DNA of 5,400 nt, from positions 1 through 5,400 of the forward strand of contig JAJFMB010000206.1 of assembly GCA_021772355.1 (NCBI GenBank), written 5' to 3'. Under the pieces are notes generated by a model. That model searched no databases and was not told the origin of the DNA. It saw nothing but the letters and a program-made list of their open reading frames with translations. The first letter of the stretch is position 1; each line of letters starts with the position of its first letter. This document shows, piece after piece, positions 1 to 4,083 of the stretch. Origin of the DNA: Chlamydiota bacterium (GTDB lineage Bacteria > Chlamydiota > Chlamydiia > Chlamydiales > JAJFMB01). A program made the translations under genes and the position numbers.

Positions 1-2
1 AA

Positions 3-530
3 GAGCGCTTAGCGAAGCTCTCTGGTGGTGTTGCCGTCATTCACGTTGGAGCTGCTACTGAAATTGAGATGAAAGAGAAGAAAGATCGCGTTGACGATGC
101 ACAGCATGCGACTGCTGCTGCTGTTGAAGAAGGAATCCTAGCTGGTGGCGGTGTTGCCCTAGTTCGCTGCATTCCTGTTGTCAAAGCTCTTTCACAAACA
201 CTGGAAGGCGACCAAAGAACAGGCGCGCTTATTATTGCTCAAGCATTAAGCAGTCCCCTTCGTCAGATTGCCGAAAACGCCGGTCAAGAAGGTGCCATCA
301 TCCTGCAACAGGTTGAATCACTTGACAGCACTCATGGTTACAACGCTTTCTCAGGAGAATTTGTAGACATGATTGCAGCGGGAATTCTAGATCCTACGAA
401 GGTGACGCGTTGTGCACTAGAAAATGCCGCCTCCATCGCAGGAATGCTTCTTACCACAGAAGCGATTGTTGCTGATATCCCAGAGGATAGAGCAGCTGCA
501 CCTGCTATGCCAGCCGGTATGGACTACTAG
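3..530 (+). CDS. groEL: Chaperonin GroEL (Hsp60), C-terminal part, cut by the left edge
   Basis: This is the last 175 codons of the 60-kDa chaperonin, the ATP-driven cytoplasmic double ring that refolds proteins together with GroES. The frame is open from base 3 and the start lies outside the window. The fragment covers the end of the apical/intermediate region and the C-terminal equatorial domain. Visible landmarks are GGVAVIHVGAATEIEMKEKKDRVDDAQHAT, in which the second Asp of VDDA (bases 96-98) matches the ATP-hydrolysis Asp398 of E. coli GroEL; the nucleotide-contact AGGGVAL; and GILDPTKVTR, which holds the Asp495 equivalent. The protein ends in PAMPAGMDY with no GGM repeats, as in chlamydial GroEL1. 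From memory the chlamydial protein is about 544 residues, so roughly two thirds is missing upstream. It looks intact and is host backbone, not part of the mobile element. Confidence 0.97.
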   Translation, partial: ERLAKLSGGVAVIHVGAATEIEMKEKKDRVDDAQHATAAAVEEGILAGGGVALVRCIPVVKALSQTLEGDQRTGALIIAQALSSPLRQIAENAGQEGAIILQQVESLDSTHGYNAFSGEFVDMIAAGILDPTKVTRCALENAASIAGMLLTTEAIVADIPEDRAAAPAMPAGMDY

Positions 531-541
531 AAATTACACAA

Positions 542-573
542 TGCAAGACCCGAATTTTGTTTCGGGTCTTGCA
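542..573 (+). terminator. Hairpin terminator after groEL
   Basis: TGCAAGACCCGAA (542-554) pairs perfectly with TTCGGGTCTTGCA (561-573), giving a 13-bp stem and a 6-nt loop that begins 11 bases after the groEL stop. The tail after the stem (AAATATTCC) is poor in T, so it is not a textbook intrinsic terminator. Stem strength and position still make it the likely 3' end of the groEL transcript, either by termination or as a processed end. Confidence 0.75.
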
Positions 574-613
574 AAATATTCCACTCTTGCGTAATCTTAT
601 AGCTTATTTCTGA

Positions 614-685
614 TCCGGATTAGCTCAGCGGTAGAGCAGTGGACTGTTAATCCATTGGTCGCAAGTTCGAATCTTGCATCCGGAG
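614..685 (+). tRNA. tRNA-Asn (anticodon GUU)
   Basis: This is a complete 72-nt cloverleaf. The acceptor stem is TCCGGAT (614-620) with ATCCGGA (678-684), followed by discriminator G685. The D arm holds TAGCTCAGCGGTAGAGCA. The anticodon arm reads TGGACTGTTAATCCA with GTT at 646-648. The T arm is GCAAG-TTCGAAT-CTTGC (661-677). The 3' CCA is not encoded, so it must be added after transcription. The gene sits between groEL and an integrase gene, and its 3' half is the conventional target of tyrosine recombinases, so it is the likely integration site of the element to its right. Confidence 0.96.
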
Positions 686-697
686 ACTTTAAGTATG

Positions 698-731
698 AGG
701 CACTTAAGAGAAATCTTAAAGTGCCTTTTTT
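698..731 (+). terminator. Intrinsic terminator of tRNA-Asn
   Basis: AGGCACTTAAGA (698-709) pairs with TCTTAAAGTGCCT (714-726) through a GAAA loop, with one bulged A in the 3' arm. A run of six T (726-731) and then CTT follows. It lies 12 bases after the tRNA 3' end and is a canonical rho-independent terminator. It should also isolate the integrase gene from tRNA transcription. Confidence 0.9.
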
Positions 732-977
732 CTTATCTCAAGGATCCTTTCCCCAATTTTGCCCCATTCATCCACAACACATAACAATAATGAACAAACA
801 AAGTGATACCGATTGTCGACATATTAAGTTGTTTTTTAGTGTGGTAAAAGTGGGGAAATTCCCTAAACCTTCAGCCAAAAACTTACTTTTTCTCGAGACA
901 ATCTAACGTAAAAACCAAGGGATTAAGAGTCCCATGGGCATTACAAAGTAACACTTTTTAGCATACGGAGTTTGAAT
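732..977. other. Intergenic region between tRNA-Asn and integrase, likely left end of the element
   Basis: These roughly 245 bases contain no credible gene. A reading frame at 655-906 starts inside the tRNA and crosses its terminator, so it is rejected. Small symmetric words are present: GGGAAATTCCC at 853-863 and CCCATGGG at 931-938, the latter next to a weak GGGA/TCCC hairpin (919-933). Integrase arm-binding sites and an attachment core would be expected here or in the tRNA 3' half, but no repeat unit that proves them can be seen. No convincing -35/-10 pair for the integrase was found. Confidence 0.5.
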
Positions 978-2036
978 ATGGCATCTATCAAAGAACGAAA
1001 AGACAAAAACGGAAAGACTATCTATCAAGTACAAATTAGAATGAAAGGATGTCCTCCCCAACATGGATCATTCAAGAGAAAAACCGATGCTGATCGTTGG
1101 ATTCAGCAAACAGAGGCTGCAATCCGAGAGGGACGACACTTTAAAACCACAGAAGCAAAAAAACACACTCTTGGCGAACTAATTGATCGTTACATAAGAG
1201 ATGTACTCCCCTTAAAAAAAGGCGCAGAGCAAAGACAGGGAGCTCAATTAAAATGGTGGAAACAACAACTTGGCAATTATCTACTATCAGATATCTCCCC
1301 TTCACGTATTGCTGAACAAAGAGACCTCCTTCTTAAAGGAATTACCAAACGAGGAAGCCTAAGAAGTCCTTCGACAGTAGTTAGATACATGGCAGCGCTT
1401 TCTCATGCATTTTCGATCGCTATTAAAGAGTGGGAGTGGATTGAGGACTCCCCTATGCGAAAAGTAGCCAAGCCACGAGAACCCCGCGGAAGAATACGAT
1501 TCTTGGATGATGAAGAAAGAGTTCGATTGCTAGAATCCTGTCAAACGAGTTCAAACACTTACCTATACCTAATCGTAGTATTAGCTCTTTCAAACGGGAT
1601 GAGACAGGCTGAAATATTAAATCTAAAATGGTCTGATGTCGATCTTGAAAAAGGTAGAATTATTCTTTATGAAACAAAAAATGGAGAAGTTAGACAGGTA
1701 CCGATATCAGGTTTATCCCTAGAACTATTAAAGCAGCGCGATAAAGTCCGCCGCATCGACACCAATTATCTTTTCCCCGGAAAAATCCCCAATAAGCCTA
1801 TTGATATTCGATCTGCATGGGACAGTGCAATTAAGAGGGCAGATATCTCAAACTTTAAATTCCACGACCTACGTCACTCATGCGCCTCCTATCTTGCCAT
1901 GAATGGGGCTAGCCTCGCAGAAATAGCTGAAGTGCTCGGGCATAAGACGCTCAGCATGGTAAAACGATATTCTCACCTGTCTGAAACTCATACAGCAGGT
2001 GTTGTTTCCAGAATGAATGAAAAGATATTTGGGTAA
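978..2036 (+). CDS. Site-specific tyrosine recombinase (phage-type integrase)
   Basis: This 352-residue integrase would cut and rejoin DNA at attachment sites to insert or excise the element. Residues 1-60 form a basic N-terminal arm-type DNA-binding domain (YQVQIRMKG, then SFKRKTDADRWIQQTE). Residues 64-160 are the SAM-like core-binding domain (TLGELIDRYIRDVLP, then STVVRYMAALSHAFSIAIKEW). Residues 175-345 are the catalytic domain. All active-site residues are present: Arg209 (GMRQAEIL), Lys234 (ETKNGEVRQVP), His296 and Arg299 (HDLRHS), His322 (GHKTL) and the nucleophile Tyr331 (RYSHL). The length is normal for the family. ATG978 is preferred because GGAG at 967-970 lies 7 bases upstream; the in-frame TTG at 972 is too close to that site. 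The gene points away from the adjacent tRNA-Asn, as in many tRNA-borne islands. It appears functional. Confidence 0.96.
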   Translation: MASIKERKDKNGKTIYQVQIRMKGCPPQHGSFKRKTDADRWIQQTEAAIREGRHFKTTEAKKHTLGELIDRYIRDVLPLKKGAEQRQGAQLKWWKQQLGNYLLSDISPSRIAEQRDLLLKGITKRGSLRSPSTVVRYMAALSHAFSIAIKEWEWIEDSPMRKVAKPREPRGRIRFLDDEERVRLLESCQTSSNTYLYLIVVLALSNGMRQAEILNLKWSDVDLEKGRIILYETKNGEVRQVPISGLSLELLKQRDKVRRIDTNYLFPGKIPNKPIDIRSAWDSAIKRADISNFKFHDLRHSCASYLAMNGASLAEIAEVLGHKTLSMVKRYSHLSETHTAGVVSRMNEKIFG

Positions 2037-2040
2037 AAAA

Positions 2041-2997
2041 ATGCAACATCATCCAATAGGCACAATGAGTGTTAATAAATTCGATTCATTAGCTACTCCA
2101 AATTTTGAAGAACTGTTAAATTACAAATACTGGACGATTTTTGAAGCGTCGCTCATTTTGACAGAGTGGTCTGACAAACATATAGAAAAGACGCATTGTA
2201 AATTCTCTCAAACTGAGGCTCTTGAATTCTTTTCCGATAGATCTTATCTGATAATGCCGGAAGAACCCTTTCGACTAGATAATTATAGCGAAAAAGTTGA
2301 AAAAACATTTAAAGAGTTACTAATTGATATCTATTTTGAATTGGTGTTTACAGCAAAATACTTTAAATTATCTGAAGGAATTAATCATGTAATTAGGCCT
2401 TTACGTGTGATTATGTGGGCTATAGACAAAGGAATGATACTGCCCTTAGACCTTCAAAAGGCATTGAAGATCGAACAAATGCAACAAAAGAAACGTACTT
2501 CATGGAAAGAAAAAGTAAAGGTGAAGATAGTTGGATCATATTATCTTCAAGAGAATAAAAATGCACACCAAACAGAGGTTATTCGCTGTCCGTGGATGAA
2601 AAAGTACGCTCCTGAGTCAATAAAAATAACAGAACGACATTTATTGAGAGACATTAAGGATATATCCAGACGGGAGCCTGAACTAATTCCTGAAGTCTTA
2701 CAAAGAAATGGATTACAATTTAAGTGCGATTTTAAGTTATTGAATGAAGCTATAACCACCGCTGCCAAACTTGTATCAAAAGAGAAGATCGGAGTAGAAA
2801 AAGTTTGGAACACTCATATTAACGAATTCACAAAACTGTTGAAAGAAGATCAAATTATCAGTCTATATTTATTTGACGTCCCTGAAATCATTCGATCTTC
2901 CATAGAGACATCAATAAAAAGGGTATATTGCGAAATATGCTCTCGTACCATGTTGATGAATGGCCGCAAAGTAACTGGTGTGGTTAATATCCAGTAA
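2041..2997 (+). CDS. Unrecognised 318-residue protein coupled to the integrase
   Basis: I do not recognise this protein with confidence. It begins 4 bases after the integrase stop, which suggests translational coupling in one transcript. Three in-frame ATGs are possible: 2017 (overlaps the integrase, no ribosome site), 2041 (weak GGG at 2031-2033) and 2065 (weak AGG). ATG2041 is chosen as a compromise. The protein is mostly charged and helical, with no signal peptide or membrane segment. Near the N-terminus, ELLNYKYWTIFEASLILTEW resembles the W-[ST]-x-x-E-A-[AS]-x-L-L motif found at the start of several uncharacterised bacterial proteins, perhaps a DNA- or protein-binding helix pair. A single CxxC (CEIC) lies near the C-terminus; no partner pair is seen, so zinc binding is unproven. 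The A+T-rich codon use differs from groEL and fits acquired DNA. A role in excision, regulation or a cargo function is possible but not shown. Confidence 0.85.
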   Translation: MQHHPIGTMSVNKFDSLATPNFEELLNYKYWTIFEASLILTEWSDKHIEKTHCKFSQTEALEFFSDRSYLIMPEEPFRLDNYSEKVEKTFKELLIDIYFELVFTAKYFKLSEGINHVIRPLRVIMWAIDKGMILPLDLQKALKIEQMQQKKRTSWKEKVKVKIVGSYYLQENKNAHQTEVIRCPWMKKYAPESIKITERHLLRDIKDISRREPELIPEVLQRNGLQFKCDFKLLNEAITTAAKLVSKEKIGVEKVWNTHINEFTKLLKEDQIISLYLFDVPEIIRSSIETSIKRVYCEICSRTMLMNGRKVTGVVNIQ

Positions 2998-3033
2998 TGA
3001 CATTTTAATAGAAAAAATATTTGTATATGTCAA

Positions 3034-3061
3034 TTGCAGTTGTTAATTCATTTGTTATAAT
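3034..3061 (+). promoter_or_regulatory. Promoter of the 69-residue DNA-binding protein gene
   Basis: A -35 element TTGCAG (3034-3039) and a perfect -10 TATAAT (3056-3061) are 16 bases apart. A/T-rich tracts lie just upstream (3010-3030). Transcription would start near 3068, giving a leader of about 70 bases before the ATG at 3137. This is among the strongest sigma-70-like promoters in the window. Confidence 0.75.
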
Positions 3062-3074
3062 ATGTTGTGCATAT
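3060..3074. promoter_or_regulatory. Candidate operator over the transcription start
   Basis: ATATG-TTGTG-CATAT is a 5-bp inverted repeat with a 5-base spacer. It overlaps the -10 box and the expected start point of the promoter at 3034-3061. A dimeric repressor bound here would block that promoter, and the gene product itself or the second DNA-binding protein is an obvious candidate. It is short and A+T-rich, so chance is possible. Confidence 0.35.
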
Positions 3075-3112
3075 CAACGATGTCCTTTCTGGACTTCTGA
3101 GATGTTGTATAT
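3071..3112 (+). other. Hairpin in the mRNA leader of the 3137 gene
   Basis: GATGTCC (3079-3085) pairs with GGACTTC (3091-3097) across a 5-nt loop with one T-T mismatch. Outside it, ATAT-CAAC (3071-3078) pairs with GTTG-T-ATAT (3104-3112) with a bulged T. Together these form a two-part stem at the 5' end of the predicted transcript, upstream of the AGGAG ribosome site. It could stabilise the mRNA or regulate translation. No riboswitch class is recognised. Confidence 0.35.
3102..3112. repeat. Left copy of an 11-bp inverted repeat flanking the 3137 gene
   Basis: ATGTTGTATAT here is matched exactly, in reverse complement, by ATATACAACAT at 3352-3362, just after the stop codon of the small DNA-binding gene. 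The shorter word ATGTTGT also occurs in the same direction at 3062-3068, forty bases to the left and over the promoter. The copies are placed as protein-binding sites would be for an autoregulator. Confidence 0.45.
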
Positions 3113-3136
3113 AAATAACAAAACTAGGAGAAAACA

Positions 3137-3346
3137 ATGAGTGTTATAACTGAAACAGAACAAAAATACATGTCGGTAAAACAATGGGTAGCTACACATG
3201 GATACATACCAGAAGGCGGCATTCGTCACCTAATTTTTAGCAACCCAAGCTTCAACCAAAAGGTGGTAAAACGTATAGGAAAAAAATGCCTTTTAGACAC
3301 AAAAGCTCTTGAAATTTGGATTGAGGAGCAAAACAACAATCAATAG
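3137..3346 (+). CDS. Small winged-helix/excisionase-like DNA-binding protein (69 residues)
   Basis: The segment from about residue 12 to 66 reads MSVKQWVATHGYIPEGGIRHLIF, then KVVKRIGKKCLLDTKALEIWIEEQ. This is the pattern of small mobile-element DNA-binding proteins of the excisionase/AlpA or MerR-like winged-helix type: an N-terminal xVKQ-[FW] helix, an EGGIRHLIF recognition helix, a basic beta-wing (VKRIGKKCLLD) and a C-terminal helix ending in W-x-E. Such proteins act as recombination directionality factors or transcription regulators. ATG3137 is supported by AGGAG at 3126-3130, 6 bases upstream; a later Met at residue 12 has no such site. The gene has its own promoter and is flanked by inverted repeats that could be its binding sites. 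Which of the two roles it plays cannot be decided from the sequence. Confidence 0.85.
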   Translation: MSVITETEQKYMSVKQWVATHGYIPEGGIRHLIFSNPSFNQKVVKRIGKKCLLDTKALEIWIEEQNNNQ

Positions 3347-3370
3347 CAACAATATACAACATGTAACAAT
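3335..3370. repeat. Short AACAAT-type repeats and right copy of the 11-bp inverted repeat
   Basis: AACAAT occurs in the same direction at 3335-3340, 3348-3353 and 3365-3370, and CAACAAT twice. The reverse copy of the 11-bp repeat, ATATACAACAT, lies among them at 3352-3362. The cluster straddles the stop codon at 3344-3346. It could be a binding-site cluster or a tiny iteron-like array near a replication origin, but the units are short, irregularly spaced and A-rich. Confidence 0.3.
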
Positions 3371-3419
3371 AACCTGTTAATATTTACTAGATTTTTTGAA
3401 ATAAATACTAAACAAAATG

Positions 3420-3447
3420 TTGACAAAGTGGTAAGATGCTACATAAC
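3420..3447 (+). promoter_or_regulatory. Candidate promoter of the leader and downstream genes
   Basis: A perfect -35 TTGACA (3420-3425) is followed after 16 bases by CATAAC (3442-3447), which matches four of six positions of a -10 box. Transcription from near 3455 would make a leader of about 275 bases before the ATG at 3731. The word ATGTTGA overlapping the -35 box is close to the ATGTTGT words around the preceding gene, so one regulator might act on both promoters. The -10 box is weak. Confidence 0.45.
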
Positions 3448-3466
3448 GAAATTAAGAGTAATAACG

Positions 3467-3488
3467 CCTTCAGGCATAGTTCTGAGGG
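3467..3488 (+). other. Leader hairpin
   Basis: CCTTCAG (3467-3473) pairs with CTGAGGG (3482-3488) through one G-U pair, leaving an 8-nt loop (GCATAGTT). It lies near the 5' end of the transcript expected from the TTGACA promoter. No T-run follows, so it is not a terminator in this direction. It may be part of the regulatory leader fold. Confidence 0.4.
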
Positions 3489-3506
3489 GTAAAAATTGAA
3501 TATAGG

Positions 3507-3519
3507 AATTGCCATGTAG
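3507..3519 (+). repeat. Left arm of a 13-bp exact inverted repeat
   Basis: AATTGCCATGTAG here is the exact reverse complement of CTACATGGCAATT at 3695-3707, 175 bases downstream, and GG/CC pairs can be added outside it after one bulged A. The arm touches the AGGG ribosome site (3518-3521) of the short ORF at 3531. If the arms pair in RNA, that site would be partly hidden and everything between the arms, including the antisense region, would be looped out. They could equally be two copies of a protein-binding site. Confidence 0.65.
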
Positions 3520-3530
3520 GGAAAATATAT

Positions 3531-3596
3531 ATGAAAAGAGATAAAAAAAAACTGCGTCTAAGGGTTCAGCTTAAACACAGTCAAACAGAAATTTAG
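3531..3596 (+). CDS. Possible 21-residue leader peptide
   Basis: A short open frame encodes MKRDKKKLRLRVQLKHSQTEI and ends in TAG. AGGGA lies 9 bases before the ATG (3518-3522), an acceptable ribosome site. The peptide is strongly basic in its first half and has no known family. It lies inside the predicted leader of the DNA-binding and helicase genes, is bracketed by the 13-bp inverted repeat, and is overlapped over nearly all its length by the predicted antisense RNA. By analogy with leader peptides in antisense-controlled plasmid rep mRNAs, translating it could change how the leader folds. It may instead be a chance ORF. Confidence 0.35.
   Translation: MKRDKKKLRLRVQLKHSQTEI
3543..3580 (-). 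terminator. Strong minus-strand intrinsic terminator
   Basis: Read on the minus strand, CTGTGTTTAAG (3580 to 3570) pairs with CTTAGACGCAG (3562 to 3552) across a 7-nt loop. All 11 positions pair, two of them as G-U. Nine T follow at once (complement of A 3543-3551). On the plus strand those two positions would be C-A mismatches and the A-run would precede the stem, so the structure makes sense only for a leftward transcript. Confidence 0.8.
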
Positions 3597-3611
3597 CATA
3601 TACTGTTTTGT
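3543..3611 (-). ncRNA. Predicted antisense small RNA of about 69 nt
   Basis: A start near 3611, set by the promoter at 3618-3647, and the terminator ending at 3543 define a transcript of about 69 nt on the minus strand. It would have two stem-loops. The 5' one is AAACAG/CTGTTT (3608-3603 with 3588-3583) with a 14-nt loop. The 3' one is the 11-bp terminator hairpin. No ORF is evident in it. It is fully complementary to the predicted leader mRNA of the genes at 3731 and 4084 and covers the short ORF at 3531. Size, shape and position are those of countertranscript RNAs that control plasmid replication genes. No sequence similarity to a named RNA family is claimed. Confidence 0.65.
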
Positions 3612-3617
3612 AATCTC

Positions 3618-3647
3618 ATTTTATCAGAAATACGACTTGCTTTTCAA
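3618..3647 (-). promoter_or_regulatory. Minus-strand promoter of the antisense RNA
   Basis: On the minus strand TTGAAA (3647 to 3642) and TAAAAT (3623 to 3618) are separated by 18 bases. Each hexamer differs from the sigma-70 consensus at one position. Transcription would start near 3611 and run leftward to the terminator ending at 3543. No minus-strand protein gene is nearby, so the promoter is best explained by the small RNA. Confidence 0.65.
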
Positions 3648-3694
3648 TTTAAAACATAAATTCGATTTGTAATAGTGATTTCATTTTTTCAAAT

Positions 3695-3707
3695 CTACAT
3701 GGCAATT
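3695..3707 (-). repeat. Right arm of the 13-bp exact inverted repeat
   Basis: CTACATGGCAATT is the reverse complement of bases 3507-3519. It ends 11 bases before the AAGAGG ribosome site of the gene at 3731. Pairing with the left arm would close a domain of about 200 nt just upstream of that site. Whether this helps or blocks initiation cannot be told from sequence. Confidence 0.65.
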
Positions 3708-3730
3708 ACCTTGTAAATAAGAGGTTTGCG

Positions 3731-4003
3731 ATGTCCAAAAAAATTATTGATTCATTGGTAAAAGAGATTGATGACTATCTCGGATACCGTACTTTTTATT
3801 CTCTCCGTGATCTCACAAATATTGGCTATTATGGCTCTATGGCTGCAGCACGCAGAGCAATGAAAGAAGGTCACTTGAGTTTTGTTAAAGTTTCTCAAAG
3901 AAGATGCGTTATTCCTCGCAAAAGCCTTCTAGATTACCTCTCAAAAAATTTATCTGAACATCTGAATAAACAAGAGGATAAAAGTGACACTCTTCAAACT
4001 TAG
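3731..4003 (+). CDS. Excisionase/MerR-type helix-turn-helix protein (90 residues)
   Basis: Residues 20-73 follow the plan of the excisionase/HTH_17-like fold: RTFYSLRDLTNIGYYGSMAA (first helix and turn), ARRAMKEGHLSFVKV (recognition helix and first wing strand, compare the usual x-x-I-K-x-G-x-L-x-x-x-x-V), then QRRCVIPRKSLLDYLSK (wing and last helix). Such proteins bind DNA as excision factors or as regulators of mobile-element genes. The first 19 residues and the acidic, lysine-rich tail (about 75-90) are outside the domain. ATG3731 is supported by AAGAGG at 3719-3724, 6 bases upstream. The gene lies at the end of the long regulatory leader and 80 bases before the helicase gene, with which it is probably co-transcribed. 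A replication-initiator accessory role is an alternative. Confidence 0.85.
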   Translation: MSKKIIDSLVKEIDDYLGYRTFYSLRDLTNIGYYGSMAAARRAMKEGHLSFVKVSQRRCVIPRKSLLDYLSKNLSEHLNKQEDKSDTLQT

Positions 4004-4035
4004 ACCATTGAAAGATTAGATTTAATGAAAAGAAA

Positions 4036-4061
4036 GGGGGCTACCCGATAAGAAAGCCCCC
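4036..4061 (-). terminator. G+C-rich hairpin between the HTH and ATPase genes, terminator-like on the minus strand
   Basis: GGGGGCT (4036-4042) pairs perfectly with AGCCCCC (4055-4061) around a 12-nt loop. On the plus strand the tail is ACAAATCG, not a U-tract, so read-through into the ATPase gene is likely. On the minus strand the stem is followed by TTTCTTTTC, which fits a leftward intrinsic terminator, though no leftward gene is visible to its right. In the plus-strand mRNA the stem lies 11 bases before the AGGT ribosome site (4073-4076) of the next gene, so it may instead act as an mRNA stabiliser or translation element. Confidence 0.5.
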
Positions 4062-4083
4062 ACAAATCGAACAGGTAACGCTT

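Larger units (their letters stand above)
3347..3730. other. 384-base control region without a large gene
   Basis: This A+T-rich gap holds, from left to right: the right copy of the 11-bp inverted repeat; a weak A+T stem followed by six T (3363-3397), possibly the end of the preceding transcript; a plus-strand promoter (3420-3447); a hairpin (3467-3488); the left arm of a 13-bp inverted repeat; a 21-codon ORF; a complete minus-strand small-RNA unit; the right arm; and the ribosome site of the next gene (AAGAGG, 3719-3724). The whole reads as the regulatory leader of the downstream DNA-binding protein and helicase genes. A replication origin could also lie here, but no DnaA box or clear iterons were found. 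Confidence 0.6.

Noticed and set aside
655..906. 83-codon plus-strand open frame
   Set aside because: It begins inside the tRNA-Asn gene, runs through its terminator, and has no ribosome site or recognisable family features.
931..938. CCCATGGG palindrome with the adjacent GGGA/TCCC stem
   Set aside because: An 8-base palindrome and a 4-bp stem are too short to call an operator or an attachment core.
972..977. TTG at 972 as the integrase start
   Set aside because: It is only one base from the GGAG site, whereas ATG978 has correct spacing.
2547..2813. 88-codon minus-strand open frame
   Set aside because: It lies wholly within the longer plus-strand gene at 2041-2997, has no ribosome site and reads as low-complexity shadow translation.
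3363..3397. A+T stem GTAA/TTAC followed by six T as a terminator for the 3137 gene
   Set aside because: The stem is short, A+T-only and mismatched; it is mentioned under the control region but is too weak to list separately.
4025..4051. Tiny ORF MKRKGATR across the left arm of the 4036 hairpin
   Set aside because: Only eight codons with no ribosome site; not supportable as a gene, though an attenuator peptide cannot be fully excluded.
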